Source: Chondrus crispus
Taxonomy: Eukaryota > Rhodophyta > Florideophyceae > Gigartinales > Gigartinaceae
Direction of reading: 5' to 3'
DNA: 64,000 bases
NCBI RefSeq assembly: GCF_000350225.1
Contig: NW_005179130.1
Span: 83,982-147,981, forward strand
The notes under the pieces were generated by a model. The model saw only the letters and a list, made by a program, of their open reading frames with translations, had not been told where the DNA came from and ran no database searches. A program made the position numbers and the translations under genes. Shown piece after piece: positions 29,641 to 39,634 of the stretch (within the stretch, counting starts at the first letter, position 1; the number at the start of each line of letters is the position of its first letter).

Positions 29641-32600
29641 CCATTGTAAATAGAATTAGTAGGTTAGAGACAACAGAGAGGTCAGAACTTCGAGGAAGGA
29701 CCACATCAACGGGGTTCGCAGATAAGGAGTTTGAAGGAAAGGAGAGCAAGGCAGAGAAGCGAGACTGTATCCTTGGATGAGGCATTGAGCCTCTCGGAAA
29801 ACACACACGCCTCATCACGGTGTGCACGAGAAATGACGTTTCGAACGGACGGTCCGCCCGCGTGGGGGATGATGAAATCAAAAATATATATACATATATA
29901 TGCGTGTCGACAACAAACCGCTGAACAGGCGACACAAGTGAGAAATCGATTCCAGCCATGCTGTGAAACTATAATCAAAAAGCGGGAAAAATTACTACAG
30001 CTGTAGTACGCACGTGAAGTGGTGATCGTTTGCCACAGTCGGCGACATAACTATTCTAAGTCGCCCCGCAGCTAAGTCCCACCCGACCCCACACGAAGCC
30101 GACCGTCACACTCACTGCTAACACACGGCCCATGCTCGACGAGCACGAAGACCCGTCCAAAGGGACCACCCTCAGAAGAGCGCGGCTACGAATTCACCCC
30201 GCGATGACCGACACTGACACTCACAACCGGTCCTATTTGTCCAGAACGATCCACTAAGCACTTGCCCATCATGATTTCTCTTCAACTCTGTCCTTTCTTT
30301 GTTTCTTTATTTTATTGTCTTTTCCTCTTTTCTGTTTTTTATTGTTCTGTTTTAGTTATTTTTATTTTTTGTGTTGTCAAGGAGACGACCCCGCACTGCG
30401 GGGGTCGATCAGAAGAACCTACAAGGACACTTCCGAAGGAAGCGAAGACAGGGGTAATCAGCGAGGAAGGGGAACGTCGACGACGCGGCGAGGTGGAGCG
30501 CGAAGAGCAAGGCGCGTACGGTGGTGATGAGATCCAGCCAGATCTCATCTCAGGTGCGAAATGGATTGAAACCCAAGGGATAATCTCGGGGGAGAGTAAC
30601 GACATCTTACAATGTGGGAACGCAACCGACGGCAGATTGCTAAATACTGCTGAGAGCCGTGAACCTGTTCCCAGCAATTCGAACGAGGGAACTATGAGGG
30701 AAGACAACGTGGCTGTTGAGTGCCCCGAATCGATGCCGGGTAATAATGACGTCGTCTGTATTGGACTGTACCAAAGGAATTTTCCTACAGTTCTTAATGA
30801 GGTCTCATCGAGAGCTATTCCAGCTTCGCATAGTCGTCGCCACCGGGGAAGGCCTATTCTACCAAGGGCGTCGAGCACTCCAAATAAAGCCTTTATGAGG
30901 CACAAGTCGAGGGAACTGCAGCGTATGGGTTAGATAAGTTCGTGAAACCCCCCTTCCCCGGGAATAACGACGGCACATTCTTTCGGGAGGCGCATGGAGG
31001 ACGGAGCCAGACTGGCGAGCGGGTTGCCGGCCAAGCGAGGGAGAAGATGTGGAAAAGAGGCTGTTCATGTGCTCGTGCACTCGAGCGAGGCGAGTCGAGA
31101 GGAAGTGGATGATGCGAGATGCGACAATGTCGTGGGGGAGATATTAGAAGCATGATGGGAATTGTCGCTTGCCCTGCCCATGGTTGGAACAAGGAACGGG
31201 AGCAGAAGGAAAGTACCTCGCAAGGATGAAGGAACGTGACACGATTCACGGGGAGAGTCCGAAGGACGAATATTTGTCGTCGGACGGGACCTCAAATGAG
31301 CCACTAGATACTCCAGGGGTGATTTTGGAAAATGCCACTCCAGGATACCTCCGAGTTCACCTCAACATCACATCGTGAAGAAAGACGAGCACTGCACAGC
31401 CAAATTGAGACACAGGACATCATTTGGATTTTTTATCAAAAATTGAGGAAAGGATATTGCTGATCGGACGTGCGAGATGAGGGGATACCCGGACGACGAG
31501 TGCAAGATTATGCCAGCACTACCACCCCCCTCCCCGCCGCATTTCTTTTCACCAAGTACGCGGACTGCACGACCAGTGTTATTGTTGTTGCAGAAGAAAG
31601 AGTGAGGGTCGGGCTCGTTATTCTGGTGTGCAGACGGAACATGTCGTCAGCGACGAAGACGCCGCAACCAAGACTCGGAGCACACGCGAAGTTGTCGCGC
31701 AGATTGCGAGACGTGACCCACCGAAAGGATCACCATGTAAACCGCTCACCAACAAATGTTGCCCAGGTGAGGCAATTCGAACAAGTCCAATCCTCCATCA
31801 GAAGGCATGAGAAGGACAAGAAGGAACTGCGCACCTCCCGGAATACGCACGCTGAAATGACGACACCGATCCGATGGGACGAGTCCTTGTGAACTCGCAC
31901 ACTCGCATTCGCTGCGTCGCTGCAGCCGCAAAGAAAGACATATGCATTCCTCCTACACGCGATCGCTTGTAGAGTTCGGTATGCGTCGGTGTGACGCCAG
32001 ACGGTACCGTCAAAGGCAGGAAGGGGCAGGGCGATGTAGGGAAATTATTTATGATCTACCCACGGACTAATGAGACTTACGAGACGACTGTACGTCGCTG
32101 CAAGTGTGCCTATCAGGGGGATCCTTGTGGTAAGCTCGACAAGTGTACAGAAGTGACGCGAGGTGGCTTGTGAAAATCACGTCGGAGCCACAATTATGAT
32201 CGGGCAAGCTCGCACCGAGCTCCCCAAGCGGCGACCGTCGGTCGGTTAGTAGCACGAACCGCTTGGGACAGTGCGCGAGTCAACACGCGGACACACACGG
32301 CACGAGGTAGGCGAATTGTTTCGTCATTCTTTTGTTTACTTTGATGACGAAAATCTGCTCGACGTCGTCATTAAGGAGGTCACCCGGGCGCCATACTCCC
32401 ACCACCAAATTGAAGAGGTCGAAAACGGTGCCGCCTTGGACCAAAGATCATGGGTTTGAGTGATTACCTTCGAGTCCAGCTGCGAATGGGGCAAGTACGG
32501 CAGCACAGACGCACGCTCTATATTCACTGCAAGGGCGAAAGAAAATTCTACGTCGGCACTGCAGACTGGCAAGATTGTAAGTTTGGAGTCCGCACGTCAT

Positions 32601-33979
32601 GCAACGACGCCGTGATAACGTTTTAGATGAGCGAAAGAAATGATCAGGCGGAGTACAGTACATCCGCGACGAGCAAGGTTGTGGTTTCGCCAACTATGTG
32701 TCATGCTACTCCTGAGATTGTCAACCGGTTGGCTTCTGACGTAAAACGTCGTTCAAAGATCCTTGTGGATCAAAGAAACGGGATGAAATCCGGTGGATCG
32801 GAAGGTGAGAGCCCAAATAGCTCGTAAGAGACCTGGCTGGTCAGCGACGCGCAAGCGCAAAAATGTGTTCGATTCTTTTTTGGAGGTTGTTCTTCCCCGA
32901 TATGGACCTCTGCGAGGTTGTGGAAACTGAAACTTTCTTTTTTTCAAAGAAGCAAGGAGTTTTTGGTCCGTGTTTGAAACAGGTCGAGGATTGAAGTGGT
33001 GGAGGAAGAAGATACAGGCACTGAGGGACCGAAGGAGTTTGTGTACGGCTACTACCTGAAAACTGAAGCACGGACTGAGGGGGAGCTACGGAATCCTTCA
33101 ATGGGAGAAGATGTTGAATGACGTTGTGTATATACGCACAGGACATTAGACCAGGGACGCGTCGACACAGTTCACCGGTCTAGTGATTCATGAGGAGTCA
33201 GGACCCCTGTTATGGAATTCGTCGGTGCTGTTAACACGGATGTAAATAGGCTGAGAAGCAGCGGTGGTAGGTGGTCTTGATGACGTTTTCGAGGATGCCC
33301 GATGCGCGAGAAAAGAGGAGGTAAGTGAGGAATTCGGAGAGGTAAAAAGGAAGTGACAAAAAGAGGAGGCAAACCACAAAAGAGGAGGAAAGGGAAGACG
33401 CACATCGAGGATGGGAGAAAGAGAATGCGCAGGAAATTGGGGGAAATTGAGAAATGAAGAGGAGGAAAGAGAAACGGACCACCTCAGAGACTCTAGGGGG
33501 GGACTGTATTTCCTTGAGGAAGAATCTCCAAACAGGCAACGGAGCAACCGAAGGTGCGATCATTGACGACGTCTCGTGGACGGCTGAACAAAAAGGGGGA
33601 GGGCGACTAGAAAAATTGTCTGGGACCGCCATGCCCCCGCCTACGGCAAGAAGAGGGTAAACGAAAGGAGGGAGTCGGAGATGCCGTATATACGTACGTT
33701 GCCGCCCCCGTTAGGCAGAGTCAGGGCGTAGGAAAAGAGGGAGAAAAATGGTCAAGGATAAAGAGGAGGAATTGAAGAGAAGGAAACATACGGGAATCAG
33801 GAAAGGGAGAACTGAAAATGCAAAAGAGGAGGAAGTTGGAAATAACAGGAGATTCGCACGTGGGTTCTTTTTATGGCCCAAAGGTCGTACGATAAAGTCG
33901 CTAGTCGACTATCAGGCGGGCAGGATGGGAAAAGAAGGACAGGTCGCAAGGAAGTGCTGTGGCCGCCGTCTCAACGAGA
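29641..33979. other. 4.3 kb inside Gyp-D between pol and the antisense ORF, function unknown
   Basis: Purine-rich on the plus strand with short, mostly implausible frames. Notable contents are the hydrophobic ORF at 30271-30933, an AT dinucleotide run at 29884-29901, and short plus-strand pieces with a natural residue mix, for example 32450-32626 (a 58-codon frame with CKGERKFYVGTADWQDCKFG). These could be remnants of a further ORF or of an acquired host sequence. No terminal repeats marking an extra insertion were found. Confidence 0.5.
30271..30933 (+). CDS. ORF with an N-terminal hydrophobic segment, in env position of Gyp-D
   Basis: 220 codons from ATG 30271. Residues 2-36 are almost wholly hydrophobic (CPFFVSLFYCLFLFSVFYC), then the protein is polar, with a basic end that includes RRHRGRPILP. 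Its place after pol in sense orientation is where env-like ORFs occur. However, the hydrophobic part comes from a long T-rich tract ending TTGTGTTGTCAAG, which also looks like a polypyrimidine tract and 3' splice site, so the segment may be non-coding. No similarity is recognised. Confidence 0.3.
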   Translation: MISLQLCPFFVSLFYCLFLFSVFYCSVLVIFIFCVVKETTPHCGGRSEEPTRTLPKEAKTGVISEEGERRRRGEVEREEQGAYGGDEIQPDLISGAKWIETQGIISGESNDILQCGNATDGRLLNTAESREPVPSNSNEGTMREDNVAVECPESMPGNNDVVCIGLYQRNFPTVLNEVSSRAIPASHSRRHRGRPILPRASSTPNKAFMRHKSRELQRMG

Positions 33980-35695
33980 CTATGCCCTAAGGGATTTTCC
34001 CTTTGGAAGGGAGGTGACAAGCCGAGCTAGAACTCGCAAGTCGTCTAGGGACGCCCCCTGGAGAGCTTCTCCCTTCACATCATGAGCCATGAGAAGGCGA
34101 TGGTAAACGGCGGCAGCAGAGGTATTTTCTTTGGGAATTGTAGATGATGGAGGGACGGAGGTAGGGGCGAGGAGCGGACCCTCAGGTGAAGGGGGAGCTG
34201 GACGTGGGGTCGGATCCCCGGCCGACGGAGGGGCTTCCCGGATTGAAATGGTTCCCGTCGAGCAGCTCGCAGGAGAAAGCTCGGCGCGCGGAGGAGCCTG
34301 AGGGCGAGTCAAGCCCACGAGTGCCGTACATGACGGCAATGGCAAGGTTGGGGTGGGTGTGACGATCTGTCCCTCGCGTGAAGGGGAAGCAGGAAGTGAG
34401 GTTGGATTCACGTCGGAGGAAGACACGACTCGAAGCGACAAGGTCTCCGCCGAGCTCGTGGAAGGAAGTACGACGCACACTGGGGCCTCAGGCGCGGAGG
34501 GACGGACCGGTGTAGGAAGAGGGGAAGTTGGGGCTGAAGGTCGAGAGCACATCTCAGGCTCTCGAGGATCCGCGTTCACCACAGTGACTGCGTTGGAGAT
34601 TGATGGTTGATTTCCGAAACGGCGGCTCATCTGGGCCTCCAAGGCAGAACAGAGGGAGGAGGACCAGGGGTTGATCCACACGAAGTCGCCGGCAGCTGGA
34701 TGATTTCTACCGGGGGAAAAAGAGGGTCGCTGGCGTGAAAAGGACCGAGACGAATTTTGTGGAGGACCGCAATCCCACGCTTCGGTCTCGATCATATCGA
34801 GGAGGGCATACACTTCACGGTCCACATCGGACCCGCCAAGGGGGACAGAAAAATCGAGGAGACGCATCTGTTCGCGGAGTTTGGAAGGGAGGTGCCACAG
34901 GCGCCAACAGTCGAAAACTTCCCACAGGGGGGTGGCGGCGACTTTCACGCACCACTCCGTGAGAAACACAGTCCACAGCCCGTACTGCGGATCGCGTAAA
35001 TGACTGCCGTAATATGTCAGGATGGGTCCTAACTCAGCCCAGAAACACTGACATACCTCGTATTGACTCCACCAGGACGGGGTTTGTTGGTATCGATTGG
35101 TGTAGTGCTGTCTGGAAATTTCACGAGCCTCAATCATCTGGTACGCCACGAAGTACCCAGTGTCGGATCGGACCCGACGTTCAAAGCGTACAGTATTTTG
35201 GAAAAAGAAAATACCGCCGCGCTTCGTATGGCGAAAGTTTGTGGGAAGAATGGCTTGGGTCCAAAACATGGCGTCGGTCGTGACGGTGCGTCGGTTGCGC
35301 CACAGTCGGTCCGTCTCGGACACGGGGTCACCGAAGGTGCAGTCGATGAGGTTTTCGAGGTAGAGTCGTTCCCCCTCCGTACGACACTGCAAAGTGTCGC
35401 AGTGGTAACATGAAGGTATGAGGGCGTCGGCCATAGGAATCTCGATCCGAGTGAGCACAGCGTCCATGAAGCGCAGGGATAAGGAAGAGCGACCGCGCGG
35501 AGAGGAGTGACGTAGGACGGAGGTGGGTATAGCGATGCAGGCGCGCCAGTCAAAGGTGTGAACGGCCTGCAAAGGGAGGTTACCGGGCAACATGCCCGCA
35601 TCATCGGCGAAATTATTTCTGATGCCGTCGAGGTCGCAGACGCCCACAAAGGAGAACCATTGAGCAGAAGCAAACAGGGCTGCGTTATCACGCAT
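33980..35695 (-). CDS. Gyp-D antisense accessory ORF, 571 residues, intact, unknown function
   Basis: An uninterrupted frame on the strand opposite to gag-pol. Its first ATG lies 341 bp inside the 3' LTR, and the frame stays open upstream to 35863 with plausible coding sense (PFLWVARRHPSLEELQNK), so translation may start earlier. Residues 1-300 are rich in tryptophan, cysteine and aromatic residues (CYHCDTLQC, WSQYEVCQCFWAELG, LWEVFDCWRLWHLP) as in a folded domain. Residues 340-510 are proline/serine/threonine-rich, and the last 50 are helical (SLDDLRVLARLVTSLPK). No membrane segment or known domain is recognised. It is intact while gag-pol carries three lesions. Gyp-C has a counterpart in the same position and orientation, although I see no sequence similarity between the two. 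Confidence 0.65.
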   Translation of the reverse strand: MRDNAALFASAQWFSFVGVCDLDGIRNNFADDAGMLPGNLPLQAVHTFDWRACIAIPTSVLRHSSPRGRSSLSLRFMDAVLTRIEIPMADALIPSCYHCDTLQCRTEGERLYLENLIDCTFGDPVSETDRLWRNRRTVTTDAMFWTQAILPTNFRHTKRGGIFFFQNTVRFERRVRSDTGYFVAYQMIEAREISRQHYTNRYQQTPSWWSQYEVCQCFWAELGPILTYYGSHLRDPQYGLWTVFLTEWCVKVAATPLWEVFDCWRLWHLPSKLREQMRLLDFSVPLGGSDVDREVYALLDMIETEAWDCGPPQNSSRSFSRQRPSFSPGRNHPAAGDFVWINPWSSSLCSALEAQMSRRFGNQPSISNAVTVVNADPREPEMCSRPSAPTSPLPTPVRPSAPEAPVCVVLPSTSSAETLSLRVVSSSDVNPTSLPASPSREGQIVTPTPTLPLPSCTALVGLTRPQAPPRAELSPASCSTGTISIREAPPSAGDPTPRPAPPSPEGPLLAPTSVPPSSTIPKENTSAAAVYHRLLMAHDVKGEALQGASLDDLRVLARLVTSLPKGKSLRA

Positions 35696-36035
35696 GGTTT
35701 TGTTCTGCAGCTCCTCGAGCGAAGGATGACGGCGGGCTACCCAGAGGAATGGTAGCCCGGATGGAAGGCGGGCTCGGTAGGGTTGGTAACAGGGGATAGA
35801 CGGGGTATGGAAGGAAGACCCCGGGGCACGTCGGCCTTGCGAGGAAAACCAACACCCGGACGTCTACGAGTGGCACTATCGTCCGAGTGTTCCGATGGAG
35901 AAGGAAACATGGTATTTTCGTCTTACCCTTGCTAGAACGCCGCACAGAGTGATTGATGACTGCGAAACACGGTCAGCAGTGGCAGGAGATTATACGATGG
36001 CTGGGCGTTGCGCAAGGGCGCTCAGAAGGGGGATA

Positions 36036-37001
36036 TGTAGTGCAATACGCACCTGAAAAGGGGGGTGAAAAGAAAGGAAAATATTTGGATATGAAAAGTG
36101 GTCCGGATTGGGGGACACACGTGTGAATAATTGCACAGTTTTAATTTTTAATTATTTTATTTTATTTAGTTAATTAGTTGGCATTAATTTTGCTGACATT
36201 ATATTAGATCTAGGATCTAGCGCCGCGAGCTACTGTAGTGTCTCCGGCGGGGCGATATATACCTTAGCCCTCTGACGACCAAGTCAGTAAAGGTAACCCG
36301 AGTTGCTAGAGTCTGATATCGCCTTGGTTGAAGTCCGTCTTTTACAAGACATTCCCTTTAACTACAGATTACTTTATCCTTTGCGCTCGGGGGTCCCCCT
36401 TTTCCTTATCAATTTTCCCTTTATTTCCCTATCCTAATTTCCCTTAATCTTGAGTTGGTCCCACCTTGTAGGATTGCGATCCGCAACGTGACGTCATTTG
36501 CCATCGGGCTTCTGTGTTGGTGCACCAGTGGTGCTTTTCTCAGTGTTGGTTTCATCGGAATCTGGTTGCGACCGATCCGTTGTTGGTACTTTGCCATCGG
36601 GCAGTACGACGGTGTAGCGCTGCTACGTTTTCTTCTTTCCCGACGGGCTACGTTGCGACGTCCCCGTCGAAGACCTTATCAAGGGTATAAGGTGTACAAG
36701 GCGCTCTTCGAGCATTGGATTTACGACCCATCGGACCAAGTTTACCTAAACACCCCTCCGAACTCGTCGAGCAGTTGCCTTTACAAGTCTCTACCACCAT
36801 TTACCGATCCCGGGCTGGGCCCTTCTCTTTGCCCCCCTTATCAGGGATCCGAGCTACCGCGGGCCGCAAACTCGCTTAAAGAGGACAGGGAGCTTCGAAC
36901 ACTCCGTAGCGCTGTGCCGTTGGCAGTTGTTGTTTTTGTTGCTGTTGTTTGTGTTGGACCGTCGGACCTTGTTCTCTGCCTGACAGGCGCATTGCACTAC
37001 A
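36036..37001 (+). repeat. Gyp-D 3' LTR
   Basis: 966 bp, about nine differences from 21793-22759. Preceded by the purine tract CAGAAGGGGGATA and followed by TGTAC. Confidence 0.96.
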
Positions 37002-38097
37002 TGTACCCGCTATAGGCGACTGTGCGCCGCCACCGTTTGATTCCGTCACGTGCGCACAAAGCGCGTGCGCAAGGTACGCGCCCTCCATGGCTTCGTGTAA
37101 TTCTTCATTCCCGCTAATTTTTCTTGCATTTTGGGGTCGGATTTCGGCGGTTTGACGGAGCCGCTGGCGGCTCCTCCTATTTTTTTCGCATCGGCTCCCA
37201 GATCTGGTGTGTACCTCGTGCACACCTCAGCACCCAGATTGGCGTCACTGCTCGTGGTACCTCATCCGGACTGCACCACCGTACACGTGTCGAGCCTTTC
37301 TTCCCTGTCTATTTTAGCCCGTGGCAGCCTCGGTCGTCTGGGGGTGCCAGGTCTTCCTTGTAGCACTCAGTACGCACGTTTGCGCTCGCATCTACCCTTT
37401 CCATTTTCCCTATTCTAGGGTGGGGTCGGCAAACCCGCCGTATACTTCGCGCGTTCCCATTGCACGTGCACCAGGACCCGCGCGGTTCGTCTGCTCTCGT
37501 CTCACAGATTACCACGAAGGACGTCCCTATTCGGACAGTACGGCCTGACCGACGACTATGCGTTTCCTATTTTGGCAGATCGTGTTCTTCTCGCGCCACT
37601 CGCCGTTCTTTAGTCAATTTTCGTAAGACGGTACGTACTGTCCATCTTTACGCTTCCCATCCGGGGCAGCGATCGCGGAATAATTGTGCGGCGGAGGTCG
37701 TCCTCCGTGTTCGACTCAGGACGGGAAAAGTAACGCGTATCTCTGTCTCGCTCGTGCTGTCTCCCCCATGGCTCTCTTATTTTTGTAGGAACGTGGGCGC
37801 GGTTGCTCAGCTTCGCGTGACGGCCTTCCGTCTCACATCGGTGCGGCGATCCGCATACCCCTTTCTGCCCTGGGAGGTTGGCTTCCTTGACGGTGGACTA
37901 CGGGGTTCTCGTCGGAGTCTCACGTACCCAACCGAGGGGCCATGTTTTCGAAAGACAGTCCGTACTGTCTTTTATTCCGCGTCTTGCCGGAGGCGTCGCG
38001 CCTTCTCGCACTGGCTTGGTTTGTCAATAAGTCTTGACGTCGTTCTATCGTGTGACCCTCCGATGGGGGCAGTTGTCCTTTCGCGTCTCTTCTTTCA
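37002..38097. other. Gyp-C 3' region between integrase and the Gyp-D insertion
   Basis: About 1.1 kb continuing Gyp-C after its integrase stop. A 218-codon frame on plus (37460-38116) is arginine/serine-rich and without a recognisable motif, and I treat it as chance. A sequence like ACAGTCCGTACTGT recurs (near 37535 and 37965). No gene recognised. Confidence 0.45.
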
Positions 38098-39525
38098 TTA
38101 TGCTCGTGCAGTCTGACATTTTAATCGGCGAAGGAGCGGTTGCGGGCCCCCTCCCCAAGCGTGAACGTCCGCGTTCACGTCTGAGTTGAGTTCCATGCCG
38201 GTGCGTCTCCGGAGGTGTTGGGCGTAACGAGACACCAACTCCTCCGGGACGTGAGTCCGCGCAGTCCAAGTGGGCGTGTCGTAATCCGCCCACTTGACGA
38301 GGAACTCGATAGTTCCGTCTTCCATAGCACGGTGCTTCAGTAGTCGCTCGAAAGCGTACTGTGTCCCCTCTCTGACCTTGTCGGCAAGGTCAGCTGGGGT
38401 CGTCGTGCTCGCCCGTCGTGCGTCCGTCGGCGGTGGCGCGTACACGTAACGATCTGCGGTGACCCGCTCAGTGACCCCATCACGATCGATCGTGATGGTT
38501 CGGCGGTCGTTGGCGAGGACGCGGTAGGGTCCAACCGCAGGGTATGCCAGCTTGTTCGAAGTCTTCCTTCCGTTGGTGGGGTTGAGGTAGACGTACTCTC
38601 CCGGACGGAGTCGCGAATTCATCCGTCGTATGCGCTTATCGAAGTCGCGCTTGTAGCGAGCCTGCGTCCGACGCAGGCTCCCGTAGGCTCTCTGGATTGT
38701 CGAATCCAAGGTCTTGAGGAACTCGCCACGGTGGTTCCCCCTGTCCGCAGGGGAAGTGTCACCGTCGGCTCGTCGAAGCGAGAAATCCGGCGGTGGCCTG
38801 CTGAGCACGAGCTCGAACGGCGTCGTGTTGGTAGTGCGGTGTACGTGGGAGTTATACGCATAGATAAGCGGCCCCACGCACACGTCCCAGTCATCTTGAT
38901 GCTCGCCTACGTAGTTGCGTAGCATCGCAGCGCTGGTTCGGTTGTATCGCTCGACTTGCCCGTTGGTCTGGGGATGGTACGCCGATGTGTACATATTAGT
39001 TATCCCCAGAACACGGCACGTGCTGTGGAAGAACTTGGCGTTAAACTGCGGTCCGTTATCCGACAGCAACGTGCGCGGGACGCCGTACTTAAACACCCAC
39101 GATTCGCAGAACGCAACTGCGACGGTGTATGCGGTTATCGTGCGGAGCGCAACGACTTGCGTCAGCTTGTTAAAGCGGTCCGTGATCACGTGCAGGAACC
39201 GTTTTCCTGTCTTGGTCTTGGAGAACGGCCCCAAGATGTCGATGAACAGGCTCTCGAGCGGCCTCGTAGCTGGAAACAATCTCAATCGGTTGAGATGTTT
39301 CCTCAGCTTAACCCGGTTCATCGCGCAGGTTCGACAACCTCGCACCGTGGCAGCAACATCTGCGGCCAGATGAGGCCAGTAGTACTCGCGACGGAGCGTG
39401 TAGTACATATGGTTCTGGCCCGGGTGCCCTGCAATGACCGGGTCGTGGCACAGACGAAGCAGCTGGCGCCAAGCGTCCGAGTTACCACCACCTGCACGAT
39501 AGCAGGGTCGAAGGGGTGTCTCCAC
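38098..39525 (-). CDS. Gyp-C integrase with a chromodomain-like C-terminus
   Basis: 475 codons. The zinc-binding HHCC site is at H34, H39, C64 and C67 (GHPGQNHM, CRTCAMN). The catalytic triad is D96 (FIDILGP), D156 (LLSDNGPQF) and E192 (NGQVERYNR), spacing DD35E. A basic region (RRTQARYKRDFDKRIRR) and a GPYRV-type DNA-binding part follow. At about residues 395-450, FERLLKHR and FLVKWADYDTPTWTARTHVPEEL match a chromodomain pattern with the aromatic cage partly altered. It joins the upstream pol only after two frame changes, through 39611-39480 and 39830, so this element's integrase cannot be made from one frame. Confidence 0.88.
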   Translation of the reverse strand: METPLRPCYRAGGGNSDAWRQLLRLCHDPVIAGHPGQNHMYYTLRREYYWPHLAADVAATVRGCRTCAMNRVKLRKHLNRLRLFPATRPLESLFIDILGPFSKTKTGKRFLHVITDRFNKLTQVVALRTITAYTVAVAFCESWVFKYGVPRTLLSDNGPQFNAKFFHSTCRVLGITNMYTSAYHPQTNGQVERYNRTSAAMLRNYVGEHQDDWDVCVGPLIYAYNSHVHRTTNTTPFELVLSRPPPDFSLRRADGDTSPADRGNHRGEFLKTLDSTIQRAYGSLRRTQARYKRDFDKRIRRMNSRLRPGEYVYLNPTNGRKTSNKLAYPAVGPYRVLANDRRTITIDRDGVTERVTADRYVYAPPPTDARRASTTTPADLADKVREGTQYAFERLLKHRAMEDGTIEFLVKWADYDTPTWTARTHVPEELVSRYAQHLRRRTGMELNSDVNADVHAWGGGPQPLLRRLKCQTARA

Positions 39526-39634
39526 TTGAGCACCCCCTGGTGGTTCTCGAAGAACTCGGAGTCCCGGGACTCTGACTGTCGTGCCAAAACGGTTTGGCGG
39601 AAGTCATCCACGCGTTGCTCGTCAGCAATCTCTT

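Larger units (their letters stand above)
21793..37001 (+). mobile_element. Gyp-D: large chromodomain-type Ty3/gypsy element inside Gyp-C
   Basis: LTRs 21793-22759 (967 bp) and 36036-37001 (966 bp), TGTAGTGC...CACTACA, differ at about nine positions, so it is young. Flanks are GGTAC on the left and TGTAC on the right, a duplication with one mismatch. A tRNA-type primer-binding site follows the 5' LTR and a purine tract (CAGAAGGGGGATA) precedes the 3' LTR. It is 15.2 kb: gag-pol with a C-terminal chromodomain (22884-29640), 4.3 kb of unexplained sequence, then a long antisense ORF (35695-33980). Gag-pol has two nonsense codons and one frameshift, so this copy is not autonomous. Confidence 0.95.

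Noticed and set aside
30339-30905. 188-codon minus-strand frame in the Gyp-D 3' region
   Set aside because: Serine-rich complement of the plus-strand ORF and of a purine-rich stretch; no motif.
37460-38116. 218-codon plus-strand frame after the Gyp-C integrase
   Set aside because: Would be antisense like the accessory ORF, but the composition is arginine/serine-rich without fold-like segments, and it overlaps the end of the integrase.
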